Shown here one piece after another: positions 27,701 through 36,193 of a DNA stretch of 57,146 bases. The notes beneath the pieces are model-generated. The model did no database searches. It was not told the DNA's origin and was given only the letters and a program-made list of their open reading frames with translations. Every line of letters begins with the position of its first letter. The stretch's first letter is position 1. This DNA is from Thermodesulfobacteriota bacterium. GTDB lineage: Bacteria; Desulfobacterota; Anaeroferrophillalia; Anaeroferrophillales; Tharpellaceae. The stretch lies in assembly GCA_024762675.1 (NCBI GenBank), contig JANTGZ010000005.1, positions 1 through 57,146 of the forward strand, written 5' to 3'. A program made the translations under genes and the position numbers.

Positions 27701-28552
27701 CCTTACAATGCCCGGGTCTATCCCTCAGGCCACTACGGTTTCGGTACTGCCAGCGCCGCCGGTCTCGGAGCCCGAGTCTCTCTTTTTAACGCCTTTCGCA
27801 ACCTCTATCTCGATAAATTGACCAAGGTTCTGGTTTTTGGCGGTGATGGCTCTTTTTATGATATCGGAAACCAGGGGCTTAACTTTGCCCTGGGCGAAAA
27901 TCAAGATGTAACCTGGATTATCTACAATAACGAAGCCTATATGAATACCGGTTTTCAGAAATCCGGAGCCAGCCGTTTCGGTTCGAACCGGACAACTTCT
28001 CCCTACGGTATGGAGTTGCAGGGTAAAGATGATTTTCATCGTGAGATTGTCGGTCAGGCGATGGTTATCCCCGGGGTCTATGTCGCCCGTCTCTCATTGT
28101 CAAATCCGATGCATGCGATGCGTATTCTGACCGAGGCGATTGCTTATAAGGGCCCATCCTTGATTGAATTCTTTTCACCATGTCCGACGGGGCAGGGGAT
28201 GGCGACTGATGATCTGCCGATCGCGCTTTCCAAGATGATGGTTGATTCTCGGGCCTGGACGGTTTTCACTCGTAAACCGTATGCCCGAATTGATCTGGCT
28301 GGTAATCCCGATCCTGAAGAGATCTATCCCAAGCCTCGTAAAGTCAAGGGTAAAGAGGTGAAAACTACGACCTTTCGTGATATTGTAGCCCTTTTAGGTC
28401 AGTTTACAGGTGATGAAAAAACCATTGACGAAATTGTTAAAGTCAATGAGCGGCAAAATCTCTATCTCTGGTGCCTTAACCAATACCGGGCCGGTATCCG
28501 CCAGGATATGCCCGATGCTGATGAGATTGAGCGTCTGATCAGCCAGCGCTGA
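24776..28552 (+). CDS. Fused pyruvate (2-oxoacid):ferredoxin oxidoreductase
   Basis: A 1258-residue single-chain enzyme that oxidatively decarboxylates pyruvate to acetyl-CoA with ferredoxin reduction (or runs in reverse for CO2 fixation). In order: the alpha domain with GYPITPSTPIAEG (residues about 72-84), the gamma domain (about 450-620, GVGAEGVKTAQE), two 4Fe-4S ferredoxin clusters (CIACGLCIAACP from about 763, CKGCGACVEVC from about 827), and the thiamine-diphosphate beta domain with LCPGCGE (about 903), GGDGSFYDIGNQG (about 1022) and NNEAYMNTG. The first 50 residues precede the usual start and are unusual. The family is the NifJ-like group, but the alpha-domain sequence differs from classical NifJ, so another 2-oxoacid cannot be excluded. 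It is monocistronic. Confidence 0.85.
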   Translation: MALKRRNVDFKRDFEFTFNGARLFEREQYLKDIKKEAGSDFAEMSRQQDFIGDGNAAAVNALKRTVTGLVGYPITPSTPIAEGMAKAYADGFVNAFGERIFYFQPESELGAMAFLEGAASQGGRYADNTSSQGLTYKYKNMYSVAGKRLPVVMTMQTRELNKGGLSIHNGHADLYAARGAGWLQFMSADNQELHHLIPLAFKAIEQRQVMLPAIVAGEGFQKSHSIENIKVVSDQFLKYFLGEPNRLFQPDFDNPVLMGTFTDIGTTMSTQMKQDLALLNAKKYVKAAMGVMNEILGTSLDVVEDYYAAESEYVVVCLGAASGTMKEAIDYYRSKGVSVGLLRPVLFFPVCTEELARGIQNAKVVSVLEKTALANERYLLRDVKHAAYNERTGRSFNPVITSGIYGLGSQDLSIEDCFSVIENMLAERPKGIYGVGIKGPEVLEKVEHEDFVEGEVGVAFIGVGAEGVKTAQETLAKIIAKAGKYVQTSAKYGASRKGGMVVMNARVATQPIRNCSDVSKMETLAVFNDKYLLDNSLLGFIKGVKSGGYLVVNTVKNVDDLKSQATPDVRVLLENAAFNLVLLDATGASLAQLKRNLPGTPILGAINRIIELLPADDFNAAFRSELASKFSGQKAALVDINMELLEVPYELIPAKGGSSRTENPSVEAGKAQTGTEPVVKKIYYDPPLSRGYNKDDEHATLTFPAVLGDKYRSLFIEKVLEPLQKGEEIPWDQFYNIVPARTSEYNDASLIGTVLPVFTADKCIACGLCIAACPDNALRVTVVHDREYEALTMSDKKLFRPLDLSKFTGYGDAVFKDSYLNINVMPQYCKGCGACVEVCKSKAFGMVDKSSLKTDTEECLLKSATYEKDVSQAVAPYVKESRYLQQLMLLYSGQKFLPGGHTLCPGCGEGIIENLVFSAAEMVRRNPQLIADFYRSIPALMTREHGRGLQHMIDHGFNIYTVNATGCAEVSCLGNPYNARVYPSGHYGFGTASAAGLGARVSLFNAFRNLYLDKLTKVLVFGGDGSFYDIGNQGLNFALGENQDVTWIIYNNEAYMNTGFQKSGASRFGSNRTTSPYGMELQGKDDFHREIVGQAMVIPGVYVARLSLSNPMHAMRILTEAIAYKGPSLIEFFSPCPTGQGMATDDLPIALSKMMVDSRAWTVFTRKPYARIDLAGNPDPEEIYPKPRKVKGKEVKTTTFRDIVALLGQFTGDEKTIDEIVKVNERQNLYLWCLNQYRAGIRQDMPDADEIERLISQR

Positions 28553-28672
28553 TCACGAAGTGAGTTAAGTTCTTTTTTGAATTTTATCTCGTTTTTAGAT
28601 CCGAGGGTTTGGCGTGGGCGGGTTTGAAAAATGATTTTTTGGGGTGGACATTTCTTGGTTAGCATACTATAT

Positions 28673-28701
28673 TTGACTTAATTTGTCTGGTTTCGTATAG
28701 T
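28673..28701 (+). promoter_or_regulatory. Sigma-70-type promoter with overlapping palindrome
   Basis: TTGACT at 28673-28678, a 17-bp spacer and TATAGT at 28696-28701 make a good housekeeping promoter for the OB-like protein gene 110 bp downstream. ATAGTCAGACTAT (28697-28709) is a perfect palindrome with a central A that overlaps the -10 box, so a repressor could bind there. Confidence 0.6.
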
Positions 28702-28814
28702 CAGACTATTGAGGAGTGCTAACAACTAAATAGTGACTTTTGTCACCTCGGGGTCAGTAAGACGATTAAGATTACTACGCTTTTTGTGCCGGCCCTTAGC
28801 TTAAGGAGAAACAG

Positions 28815-29669
28815 ATGAAACGAATAGTAGCAGGTTTAGGAGTAATGGTAGTGATTGCGGTAGCTGCCGTATTGCTTGTAATGCAGAACCACAAGATCGC
28901 CTATTCGGCCAAAACGGGGAACCCTGCCGGAACTGTTGAAAAGGCCAAACCGGCGACCGGAAGTCTTGCTGGTAAAGTCTTGGAAACCATGGACAGCGGC
29001 GGCTATACCTATGTCCTGCTGGCAACCGCAGAGGGTGAAAAGTGGGTGGCGGCCCCTAAGACAGTGGTTACGGTGGGTCAGACAGCAGCGTTTGCATCGG
29101 GTATGGTGATGCGAAATTTTAAGAGTGAAACGCTTGGTCGGACTTTCGATGAAGTGGTTTTTTCCTCTGGTCTGGCTGGTGCCGGAGGTGGTAGCGCGAT
29201 GGCCGCCGGCTCCTGTCCCAGCAGTAGGGGGGGGGATGCTGAGAGTGTCTCCCCGCATGGCGGTGCCGCGGGTATGGGCATGGGTGCTATGGGCGGCGGA
29301 ATGGGAGCTATGAAATCCTCCGGTCGGGTAACCGTACCCCCGGTTGATCTGGCGATCGAAAAGGCAATTGGAGAAAATGCTTATACGGTTGCCGAATTAT
29401 ATCAGCAGGGAGCTGCATTAAATCAGAAAAAAGTCGCCGTGCGAGGTAAAGTTGTTAAGGTCTCCGCCAACATTATGGGAAAAAACTGGATTCATCTGCA
29501 GGATGGCAGCGGTAAGCCGGAAACCGGCACCCATGATCTGGTCTTTACCTCTCAGCAAAAGCCGACCGTCGGTGAGATTCTTGTGGCTGAGGGGATCTTG
29601 GCGGCGGATAAGGATTTCGGTGCCGGCTATCGCTACGAGGTAATAGTAGAGGCGGCCGAATTCAAGTAG
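28815..29669 (+). CDS. Exported protein with two OB-like domains (NrfJ-like)
   Basis: A 284-residue protein with an N-terminal hydrophobic segment (about residues 5-23), used as a signal peptide or anchor. Domain 1 (about 50-118: GKVLETMDSGGYTYVLLATAEGEKWVAA) has the NrfJ-like OB pattern. A Gly/Met/Ala-rich linker (about 120-170, repeated MGMGAMGGGMGAM) follows. Domain 2 (about 190-284: GKVVKVSANIMGKNWIHLQDG) is a second OB-like unit. NrfJ-type proteins are found near cytochrome genes of anaerobic respirers, with no defined activity. AAGGAG precedes the ATG, and the gene has its own promoter and terminator. Confidence 0.7.
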   Translation: MKRIVAGLGVMVVIAVAAVLLVMQNHKIAYSAKTGNPAGTVEKAKPATGSLAGKVLETMDSGGYTYVLLATAEGEKWVAAPKTVVTVGQTAAFASGMVMRNFKSETLGRTFDEVVFSSGLAGAGGGSAMAAGSCPSSRGGDAESVSPHGGAAGMGMGAMGGGMGAMKSSGRVTVPPVDLAIEKAIGENAYTVAELYQQGAALNQKKVAVRGKVVKVSANIMGKNWIHLQDGSGKPETGTHDLVFTSQQKPTVGEILVAEGILAADKDFGAGYRYEVIVEAAEFK

Positions 29670-29703
29670 CTGTAAAGATTATTTCTATAAACATACCTTT
29701 AAG

Positions 29704-29750
29704 CCGCAGGCAGATGCACAATTAAACCCGTATCTGCTTGCGGTAATTTT
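29704..29750 (+). terminator. Rho-independent terminator after the OB-like protein gene
   Basis: CCGCAGGCAGATGC (29704-29717) pairs with GTATCTGCTTGCGG (29730-29743) with two non-Watson-Crick positions and is followed by TAATTTTTT. Confidence 0.8.
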
Positions 29751-29805
29751 TTATCATTGCTAACCGATGCTACTTTAGCCCCTCAGAAAAAGGTTTTGCA
29801 CTGAA

Positions 29806-31134
29806 ATGGATAATCCTGAAAATAAAAACATCTTCAAACCATCTTGCACTCTTAATAATATTCAAAACAGAGAGCTGGAAATAGCTGTCATTGGGCTTGG
29901 CTACGTAGGACTCCCCTTGGCTGTGGAATTTGGTAAACATTTTTCAACCCTGGGTTTCGACATAAACCAGACCCGTCTGCAACAACTTCAATCAGGTCAC
30001 GACAGTACTTTGGAAGTTACTGAAGCAGAACTTGCAAGTGCCACAGATCTCAAATTCAGTGGCGATATCCAATCTTTGAGTGGCACCCAAATCTATATTG
30101 TCACGGTTCCGACACCGATCAATGAACACAACCAACCAGATCTGACACCGTTACTCAAAGCCAGTGAAACTATTGGCAAAACAATTAAACCGGGTGATAT
30201 TGTCATCTATGAATCCACCGTTTACCCCGGAGCCACCGAGGAAGCGTGTGTGCCGGTTCTAGAAAAGATCTCCGGTCTCCGTTTTAACTGCGATTTTTTC
30301 TGTGGTTATAGTCCTGAACGCATAAATCCAGGAGATAAACAGCACCGAGTCACCACCATCAAAAAAGTGACCGCTGGCTCCACCCCCGAGGTTGCCGATC
30401 TCGTCGATGCCCTCTATGGCACGATCATCACCGCCGGGACCCACAAGGCTGCGAGTATCAAAGTTGCCGAAGCTGCCAAAGTAATCGAAAATACCCAGCG
30501 CGATGTTAATATCGCCCTCATTAATGAACTTGCATTGATCTTCAATAGAATGGGAATCGACACTGAAGCTGTTTTAGAAGCCGCAGGTACTAAGTGGAAT
30601 TTTCTCCCTTTTCGTCCCGGCCTGGTCGGCGGACACTGTATCGGAGTTGATCCCTATTATTTGACTCACAAAGCCCAGTCTATCGGTTATCACCCTGAGA
30701 TTATCCTCGCCGGCCGTCGTCTCAACGACGGCATGGGCGCTTATGTCGTTTCCCAACTTCTTAAAACCATGATGAAGCGGGGCATCCATATCAAGGGGTC
30801 AAAAGTGCTGGTTCTGGGCCTGACTTTCAAGGAGAATTGTCCCGACCTCCGTAATACCCGGGTTGTTGATATTGTCAGTGAACTTTCGGAATACAGTGTT
30901 ACAGTCGATGTCTACGACCCCTGGGTCGATAAATCAGAAGCTCAGCATGAATATGGTATCACACCGGTCTCCGACCTTAAAGAAAACACCTACGACGGTA
31001 TCATTGTCGCTGTCGCTCACAAACAGTTTGCCGACATGGGCACTCGGGAACTCCGCTTTTTAGGTAAACCCGAGCATGTGCTATATGATTTGAAATACAT
31101 TTTCAGAGCCGAGGAAGTAGATATGCGCCTGTAA
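29806..31134 (+). CDS. tviB: UDP-N-acetylhexosamine 6-dehydrogenase, TviB/WbpO type
   Basis: A 442-residue NAD-dependent nucleotide-sugar dehydrogenase. The Rossmann motif is [13 protein letters not shown] (about residues 27-39), VTVPTPI and YESTVYPG follow, then the catalytic segment [18 protein letters not shown] with the active-site Cys, and a C-terminal NAD-binding domain ([20 protein letters not shown]). This subfamily oxidises UDP-GlcNAc or UDP-GalNAc to the uronic acid for surface polysaccharides. No other polysaccharide gene is adjacent, so it stands alone between unrelated genes. Its start lacks a clear Shine-Dalgarno. Confidence 0.88.
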   Translation: MDNPENKNIFKPSCTLNNIQNRELEIAVIGLGYVGLPLAVEFGKHFSTLGFDINQTRLQQLQSGHDSTLEVTEAELASATDLKFSGDIQSLSGTQIYIVTVPTPINEHNQPDLTPLLKASETIGKTIKPGDIVIYESTVYPGATEEACVPVLEKISGLRFNCDFFCGYSPERINPGDKQHRVTTIKKVTAGSTPEVADLVDALYGTIITAGTHKAASIKVAEAAKVIENTQRDVNIALINELALIFNRMGIDTEAVLEAAGTKWNFLPFRPGLVGGHCIGVDPYYLTHKAQSIGYHPEIILAGRRLNDGMGAYVVSQLLKTMMKRGIHIKGSKVLVLGLTFKENCPDLRNTRVVDIVSELSEYSVTVDVYDPWVDKSEAQHEYGITPVSDLKENTYDGIIVAVAHKQFADMGTRELRFLGKPEHVLYDLKYIFRAEEVDMRL

Positions 31135-31233
31135 AAAGGTTTTTATTATTCTGCTATCCCTTTTCCAACTCTCTCTCCGTCTATCCATCCTTCATCTTTT
31201 GCTTTCGTTAAACCAGGTCACCTGGGAAATAGC

Positions 31234-33063
31234 TTAAGGCCTGCTGTTCTGGAATTTTTCCAGTTGCCTGATATAATGATCGAAATTGTCGGCGCTCTTA
31301 GGGTCTCTTAAAAGTTCTTCCTCCAGGGCTATAGCTGTAGTGACGTCGCCCTGGCGCCAGTGAGCTTCAGCCAGGGTGTCAAGGATATAGGGTGATCGAT
31401 TTAGAGTGGCAGCTTTATGGGCCAGCTGGAAAGCCAGTGCGTAGTTGCGTAGCGCTTTATCCTGTATGGTTAGAAGTAGCCAGGCCAGGTTGTTGAGGGT
31501 TTCCGGCTCGTCCGAGTTGAATTCGTGGGCCCGATTAAGGGCTTTGAGGGCTTTTGTTTCCTCACCGCTTTCGATATAGAGTGAACTTAAGGCAAACCAT
31601 AGTTTCGCTTCTTGTGGTTTTTCCTTGAGTAGATGTTCAAGGCGCTGACTCAGGTAACGGTAGTTGAGCTGCCGGGCCATATCGGTCTGTTGCCAGTAGA
31701 TGCCGGGTATGAGAAGGAGTACAAAGATCATGAGATAGATCAGCAGACTTTTTTTCAGTCGTTGATGATGTTGCTTGGCGATTTGGGGGTTGGCCAGGGC
31801 GGCTTTAAGGAAGGTGATTCGTTGGGGGATATTGAAATGGTGCCAGTTGGGTTTCTCACCAGCCTGACCGAGGAGAAATCCCAGTTTCTCAAAGGCGGAA
31901 ACCAGGTAGGGGCCAAGGCCGGGCAGATCCAGGCTGGCAAGGTCAGCCTGGCGTTCAAAATTGCGCAGGAAAAAGCCAAAGATATAACGAAAGAAAAGTA
32001 GGTAGAGGAGCAGCAGAGGTAGTATTTCCAACAAAGAGAGAAATATCTCCTGTCCGCCGATTCCACTATCAAGCAGAGTGCTGATTGGGGTGGTGGTCAG
32101 GAGCCAGGCAATCCCTAAGTCGAAGTAGAGAAAATTAAATAAGAAGAAAGTTAGAAAAAAAAGGAGGAAAAAGAGCATGTGGCGATATCGGACATGGCCC
32201 AGTTCATGGCTCATTACCGCAATCACCTCTTCGCCGTTGAGTAAACGTAACAGGTCCGGGGTAATCAGAAGATAGCGGCTGAAAGGGAAGGCGCCAACCA
32301 CAGCGGCAGTGGCCATACGCCCCTCAAAAGGCGGCCAGAGCATGATCTCTCGGTAGTCGATTTGCTGGTGTCGGCAGAGGTTGATGATAGCTTGGCGTAG
32401 CGGGGAGTCCGGCAGCTTTTTACATTGCCAGAGATGAACCAGCAGGGGCGGGGCGGCGATTGTCAGGATGAAGAGAAAAAGGACAAAAAGAGTCATTTCT
32501 CCAAGTGGATGCTGGAGGGCCAGTTGTATGGTCTGAGGCTTCCAGAGGCTCAAAATATCGATGGCAAAGAGGATGCTAAGCCAGGGGACCACTAAGCCTA
32601 AGGCAAACCGCAGGCGGGCTTTTATGTAAGCTTGCCGTGGCCTGATCAAGAGGATACGTTCGGAAAAATAGTGGTGGCTCTCTCTCCAGATGAAAATCTG
32701 GAGCAGAAAAAAGACGCTCAGGCCCAAGAAGTTGTTGAACCCTTCACTCTTGCCGGCCAGGGGTAAAAGTTCGATCAGCAGGCCCAGATCAGCTCCATAA
32801 ACCATCCCGGCAAAAACTATTATAGCCCCGATCTGAAGCTGCATTTGCAGGCGGTCGTAGAGCGTGGGCAGTTGGGTATCGCTCAGCTTAACAGCATTCT
32901 GGCTTAAACGCCGGCAGCGCATGCGAACCACCCAGAAAAAAAGTAAAAGCAGGGCCATAATCAGCCCCAGGCTGTGCCCTGGCTGCAAGAGTTCCGGCCG
33001 ATGTCCGGGCCGGGCCGTGTAGATTAGAATGACGATGATGTAGAAGATAAATGTTTGATACAT
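31234..33063 (-). CDS. Membrane M48-family metalloprotease with C-terminal TPR repeats
   Basis: A 609-residue integral membrane protease. Several hydrophobic helices fill residues about 5-220. The HELGH zinc motif (VMSHELGHVRYRH, about residue 285) is followed by more helices and by ERQADLASL, which supplies the third ligand, as in HtpX/Ste24-type enzymes. The last 150 residues carry TPR-like repeats (KLWFALSSLYIESGE, PETLNNLAWLL, YILDTLAEAHWRQGD). The TPR part suggests substrate or partner binding. The target is unknown. Confidence 0.85.
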   Translation of the reverse strand: MYQTFIFYIIVILIYTARPGHRPELLQPGHSLGLIMALLLLFFWVVRMRCRRLSQNAVKLSDTQLPTLYDRLQMQLQIGAIIVFAGMVYGADLGLLIELLPLAGKSEGFNNFLGLSVFFLLQIFIWRESHHYFSERILLIRPRQAYIKARLRFALGLVVPWLSILFAIDILSLWKPQTIQLALQHPLGEMTLFVLFLFILTIAAPPLLVHLWQCKKLPDSPLRQAIINLCRHQQIDYREIMLWPPFEGRMATAAVVGAFPFSRYLLITPDLLRLLNGEEVIAVMSHELGHVRYRHMLFFLLFFLTFFLFNFLYFDLGIAWLLTTTPISTLLDSGIGGQEIFLSLLEILPLLLLYLLFFRYIFGFFLRNFERQADLASLDLPGLGPYLVSAFEKLGFLLGQAGEKPNWHHFNIPQRITFLKAALANPQIAKQHHQRLKKSLLIYLMIFVLLLIPGIYWQQTDMARQLNYRYLSQRLEHLLKEKPQEAKLWFALSSLYIESGEETKALKALNRAHEFNSDEPETLNNLAWLLLTIQDKALRNYALAFQLAHKAATLNRSPYILDTLAEAHWRQGDVTTAIALEEELLRDPKSADNFDHYIRQLEKFQNSRP

Positions 33064-33139
33064 GGGTTTGGCGGTTCAACGTTCAAGGTTAAAAGTTCTG
33101 GGTTGGGTCTGATTGGGTTTGTATGTGTCGTATCAGGGG

Positions 33140-34336
33140 TTACAGGAAAACGTCGGGAACAACACTCCATAAAGCTTTTTTGCCGGTTTCCAGGGTGCCG
33201 AAATCGGTATCGATGGCGAGGGCTTGGGCTGGGTTTACAGTTAACATCTTAAGGCCGGTTTCAAGATCCATGTGTGAGTTTTTTTCAGTCAAAAGAAACT
33301 CAAGTTCATGCCAGAGGTTTAGATCATGGTTCGAAGTCAAACTGTCAGTGCCAAGGCAGAGGTTGACACTGTTTTTATTAAGTTTTTCCCACGGGGCTCG
33401 GTTGACGCCTATAAAGGCGTTACTTCGAGGGCAGAGACAGACGTTGACCCGGTGGCGGGCCAGGGTTTCGATATCTCTCTGGTCGATTTCGACGCAATGA
33501 ATTGCCAGTGTCGACTCATCAAGTAGCTGCAGGTTTTCGGCATAAGTTATGGGAGAACAGCCCGGGGCTTGGAAGTTGGAAGGCAGGATGTCGGCGGCTC
33601 GGAAAAAGTCGGCCAGTTCTCCCCGGCCATCATGTATGAGTTCGTTTTCGCCGCTCGATTCGGCCAGATGAAGGGCAAAAGGGCGTTGCTGTTTCCGGTT
33701 CCAGTTTTTCGCTGCCTGTAGGGTTGTGGCATCGGTTGAGTAGAAGGCGTGACCGGCGCGACAGAAGTTTTCTGAATTTGCGAGCTCGGGGTTTAGGTTT
33801 TCAGCCATTGCTGGTGGCATGGTTTTGTCGTTGCCTGGGGCGGCAAAACCAAAATGCTGAACCATGAGCCAGTGAGCAAAATCTTTTTTTTTGAGAAACC
33901 GAGCCAGGTGGTTGGCGTGACGGGCAGCCATGTCGGCCGCAAAAACAGTTCCGCTGGAGCGCATCTCCTGTAACGCTCTGTCTAGGGCTTTGTTATCGGG
34001 AGGCAGAGTGAGATGGGGGACCAGGCTTCTAAGCCAGGGCACAAAACCCTGGCCACCAACGGTCATTCCGGCCAGGTGTGAAATCTCAAGATGGGTATGC
34101 GCGTTAATCAGTCCGGGGGCGATCGTCACCGGGCCCAGGTCTATAACTTTCTGATAACTCTCTCTCTTTAATAAATTATAATTGTCGACAGCTGTGATCA
34201 GGTTGCCTTTGTCGGTAGGTTGAATAAGCAGGGCTCCGTTGTCGATCGGTTTTTGCTCAGGAACCATAGAGATAAGGGTAGCAGCTCTAACGATGTAGGG
34301 GGCGGTCTGATTTTTCTGCCGGCTAAAATCTCTCAT
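33140..34336 (-). CDS. Amidohydrolase-family deaminase
   Basis: A 398-residue metal-dependent hydrolase of the cytosine/guanine deaminase-like group. The HxH motif is INAHTHLE, followed by a His in LHLAES, another in IHCVEID, and the catalytic Asp in LGTDSLTSN; CPRSN is also typical. Possible substrates include aminofutalosine (menaquinone route), S-adenosylhomocysteine-type nucleosides or guanine. The sequence alone does not decide. No linked pathway gene is present. Confidence 0.8.
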   Translation of the reverse strand: MRDFSRQKNQTAPYIVRAATLISMVPEQKPIDNGALLIQPTDKGNLITAVDNYNLLKRESYQKVIDLGPVTIAPGLINAHTHLEISHLAGMTVGGQGFVPWLRSLVPHLTLPPDNKALDRALQEMRSSGTVFAADMAARHANHLARFLKKKDFAHWLMVQHFGFAAPGNDKTMPPAMAENLNPELANSENFCRAGHAFYSTDATTLQAAKNWNRKQQRPFALHLAESSGENELIHDGRGELADFFRAADILPSNFQAPGCSPITYAENLQLLDESTLAIHCVEIDQRDIETLARHRVNVCLCPRSNAFIGVNRAPWEKLNKNSVNLCLGTDSLTSNHDLNLWHELEFLLTEKNSHMDLETGLKMLTVNPAQALAIDTDFGTLETGKKALWSVVPDVFL

Positions 34337-34495
34337 TGTTTACCTGATACGTCTAAAGGGAACCCTGAAAATAGAGCAATTATCTTTCTGGTAAATAGTA
34401 GCATACATGAGTCGCTAAAGGAACCGCTGAAAATAAAAAATTTGGTGAGCCTTGGCAGGAGCGTATATCTTTAATAAAATTTATATTTTATTTAG

Positions 34496-34523
34496 TTGAC
34501 AAAATTAACTTCATATGTATACT
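34496..34523 (+). promoter_or_regulatory. Sigma-70-type promoter for the response regulator/kinase operon
   Basis: TTGACA at 34496-34501, a 16-bp spacer and TATACT at 34518-34523: close to the consensus. It predicts a leader of about 230 bases before the ATG at 34763. Confidence 0.65.
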
Positions 34524-34564
34524 GGTTGGTGAATATAAGTACAAGAGGTTTAGACGGTTAGTAC

Positions 34565-34666
34565 CTTACAGGTTATTTTCTTGTTTTTTAACAATAAAAT
34601 AACCTGTAAGAGTTACTTATTTGCGGGCCGTTAGAGCCCGTTTGGGTTGCGGGAATTGTTCCCGCA
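34565..34666 (+). other. Structured leader with three stem-loops
   Basis: Three hairpins in a row in the predicted 5' leader. Hairpin 1 (34565-34610) has a perfect 15-bp outer stem starting CTTACAGGTTATTTT, one mismatch, then a 5-bp inner stem (TTGTT/AACAA) and a T loop. Hairpin 2 is CGGGC/GCCCG at 34624-34640. Hairpin 3 (34648-34666) has an 8-bp stem TGCGGGAA/TTCCCGCA with a TTG loop. It could be an RNA control element; no known riboswitch class is recognised. Confidence 0.5.
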
Positions 34667-34762
34667 TTAGATTATTAACGTTGAAAACTTTTTCCGTTTC
34701 AAAGTTGTACTTGTGTGATAAAAATAACGTGAATGGTACTGTAGCATTCAAGGAGTAAAGGC

Positions 34763-36172
34763 ATGCCAGGAGTAAAAGTTCTTGTAGTCGATGACGAAGC
34801 CGTGATCCGGAAAGGGCTCTGCCGTGTTATGGAGGGCATGGGCTACCAGGCTGAATCATCTGAAAGCGGTTATGGGGCCATAGAAAAGCTCCAGAAAGCT
34901 CCATTTAGCATCGTTATCACAGATCTAAAAATGCCGGGAATGGATGGCATCGAGGTCTTAAAGGCCATCAAAATCCTGCAGCCGGATGTACCGGTTATCA
35001 TTATTACCGGGTACTCTACAGTGGATACCGCTGTGGAGGCCATGAAAAAAGGGGCTTTTGATTATATTTCCAAACCTTTTACACCTGAGCAGATTATTGA
35101 TATGGTCGAAAAGGCTCTGGAGCAGAGAACCATCCAGATGCAGCTTACCCATCCAGCCGTAGGATCGAACCGGAATGGTTTTGAGATTTTTGTCGGTGAA
35201 AGCGAAGCTATGCAGAGGGTCTATACAAGAATCAAGCAGGTCGCTCCCACCGACAGTACGGTCCTTATAACCGGTCAGAGCGGAACCGGAAAAGAGCTGG
35301 TTGCCAAGGCCATTCATAAAAACAGCATTCGTTGTAATAAGCCCTTTGTTGCAGTTGATTGCACTTCTCTTGTCGAGAATCTTCTCGAGAGTGAGCTCTT
35401 TGGCCATGTCAAGGGCTCTTTCACCGGGGCTGTACAGACCAAGATGGGCTTGTTTAAAGTTGCTGACGGAGGAACCCTTTTTCTGGATGAGATTTCCAAT
35501 ATCAGTCTGGCCACTCAGGGCAAACTGTTGCGGGTTCTCCAAGAGTTTAAAATAACCCCTATTGGGGGAACCAAACCTATTCCCATTGACATCCGTCTTA
35601 TTACCGCAACCAACAAAGATCTGAGTGACCTGGTTAAAGAGGGGCTTTTCCGGCAGGATCTCTTCTTCAGATTGAATATTATTCCAGTTAACCTGCCGCC
35701 CCTGGTTGATCGAGAAGGGGACCTGCCCTTTCTTATCGGTCATTTCCTGAAAAAATTCTCCGAGGAGATCGGCAAAGAGATTAATGGAGTGTCGCCGGCC
35801 GCAATGGCCATCCTGGACCGCCATCCTTTTACCGGAAATGTCAGGGAACTGGAAAATATTATTGAGAGAGCAGTTGTACTCACCCAAAACAAGCTTATTC
35901 AACCGGAGGACCTTGAGATTCAGTTCACCGCCGACGATCCTCCAGAAATTACTACTGAGCCTATTCCCCAAAGTGCAGAGAGCCTGAAGGAGGTCAAAAG
36001 ACAGGTCAGGGAAAAAGCGGTTGAGCCGGTTGAGCGCGCCTTTCTAATTCAGGCCCTTGAGCAGAATAGCTGGGTTGTCACCAGGGCCGCCAAGAGTGTT
36101 GGGATGTTGAGGCCCAATTTTCAGGCAATGTTGAAAAAACACGGTATTTCAGTGAGAGATCATTCAGAGTAG
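34763..36172 (+). CDS. Sigma-54-dependent response regulator of the heme-sensor system
   Basis: A 469-residue NtrC-family regulator. The receiver has D10/D11, phospho-acceptor D54 (VITDLKMPGMDG) and the KPF lysine near residue 104. The AAA+ domain has Walker A GQSGTGKE (171-178). The sigma-54 contact loop reads GSFTGA (218-223) instead of GAFTGA. A C-terminal Fis-type helix-turn-helix (VVTRAAKSVGMLRPNFQAML) would bind DNA. AAGGAG precedes the ATG. The sensor kinase starts 21 bp downstream. Two sigma-54-type promoters lie on the opposite strand nearby and are its likely targets (inference). Confidence 0.9.
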   Translation: MPGVKVLVVDDEAVIRKGLCRVMEGMGYQAESSESGYGAIEKLQKAPFSIVITDLKMPGMDGIEVLKAIKILQPDVPVIIITGYSTVDTAVEAMKKGAFDYISKPFTPEQIIDMVEKALEQRTIQMQLTHPAVGSNRNGFEIFVGESEAMQRVYTRIKQVAPTDSTVLITGQSGTGKELVAKAIHKNSIRCNKPFVAVDCTSLVENLLESELFGHVKGSFTGAVQTKMGLFKVADGGTLFLDEISNISLATQGKLLRVLQEFKITPIGGTKPIPIDIRLITATNKDLSDLVKEGLFRQDLFFRLNIIPVNLPPLVDREGDLPFLIGHFLKKFSEEIGKEINGVSPAAMAILDRHPFTGNVRELENIIERAVVLTQNKLIQPEDLEIQFTADDPPEITTEPIPQSAESLKEVKRQVREKAVEPVERAFLIQALEQNSWVVTRAAKSVGMLRPNFQAMLKKHGISVRDHSE

Positions 36173-36193
36173 CAGGAGAGGAGGAAAAAAGGC

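Larger units (their letters stand above)
34337..34762. other. Promoter and structured leader region before the heme-sensor regulator
   Basis: 426 bases without a gene. The left part separates the divergent amidohydrolase gene. A sigma-70 promoter is at 34496-34523 and three stem-loops follow at 34565-34666 (annotated separately). The last 100 bases before the ATG are AT-rich. Confidence 0.55.

Noticed and set aside
34958-35971. 337-codon open frame on the minus strand inside the response regulator gene
   Set aside because: It is the antisense shadow of the AAA+ domain; the plus-strand protein has all expected motifs and the minus frame resembles nothing.
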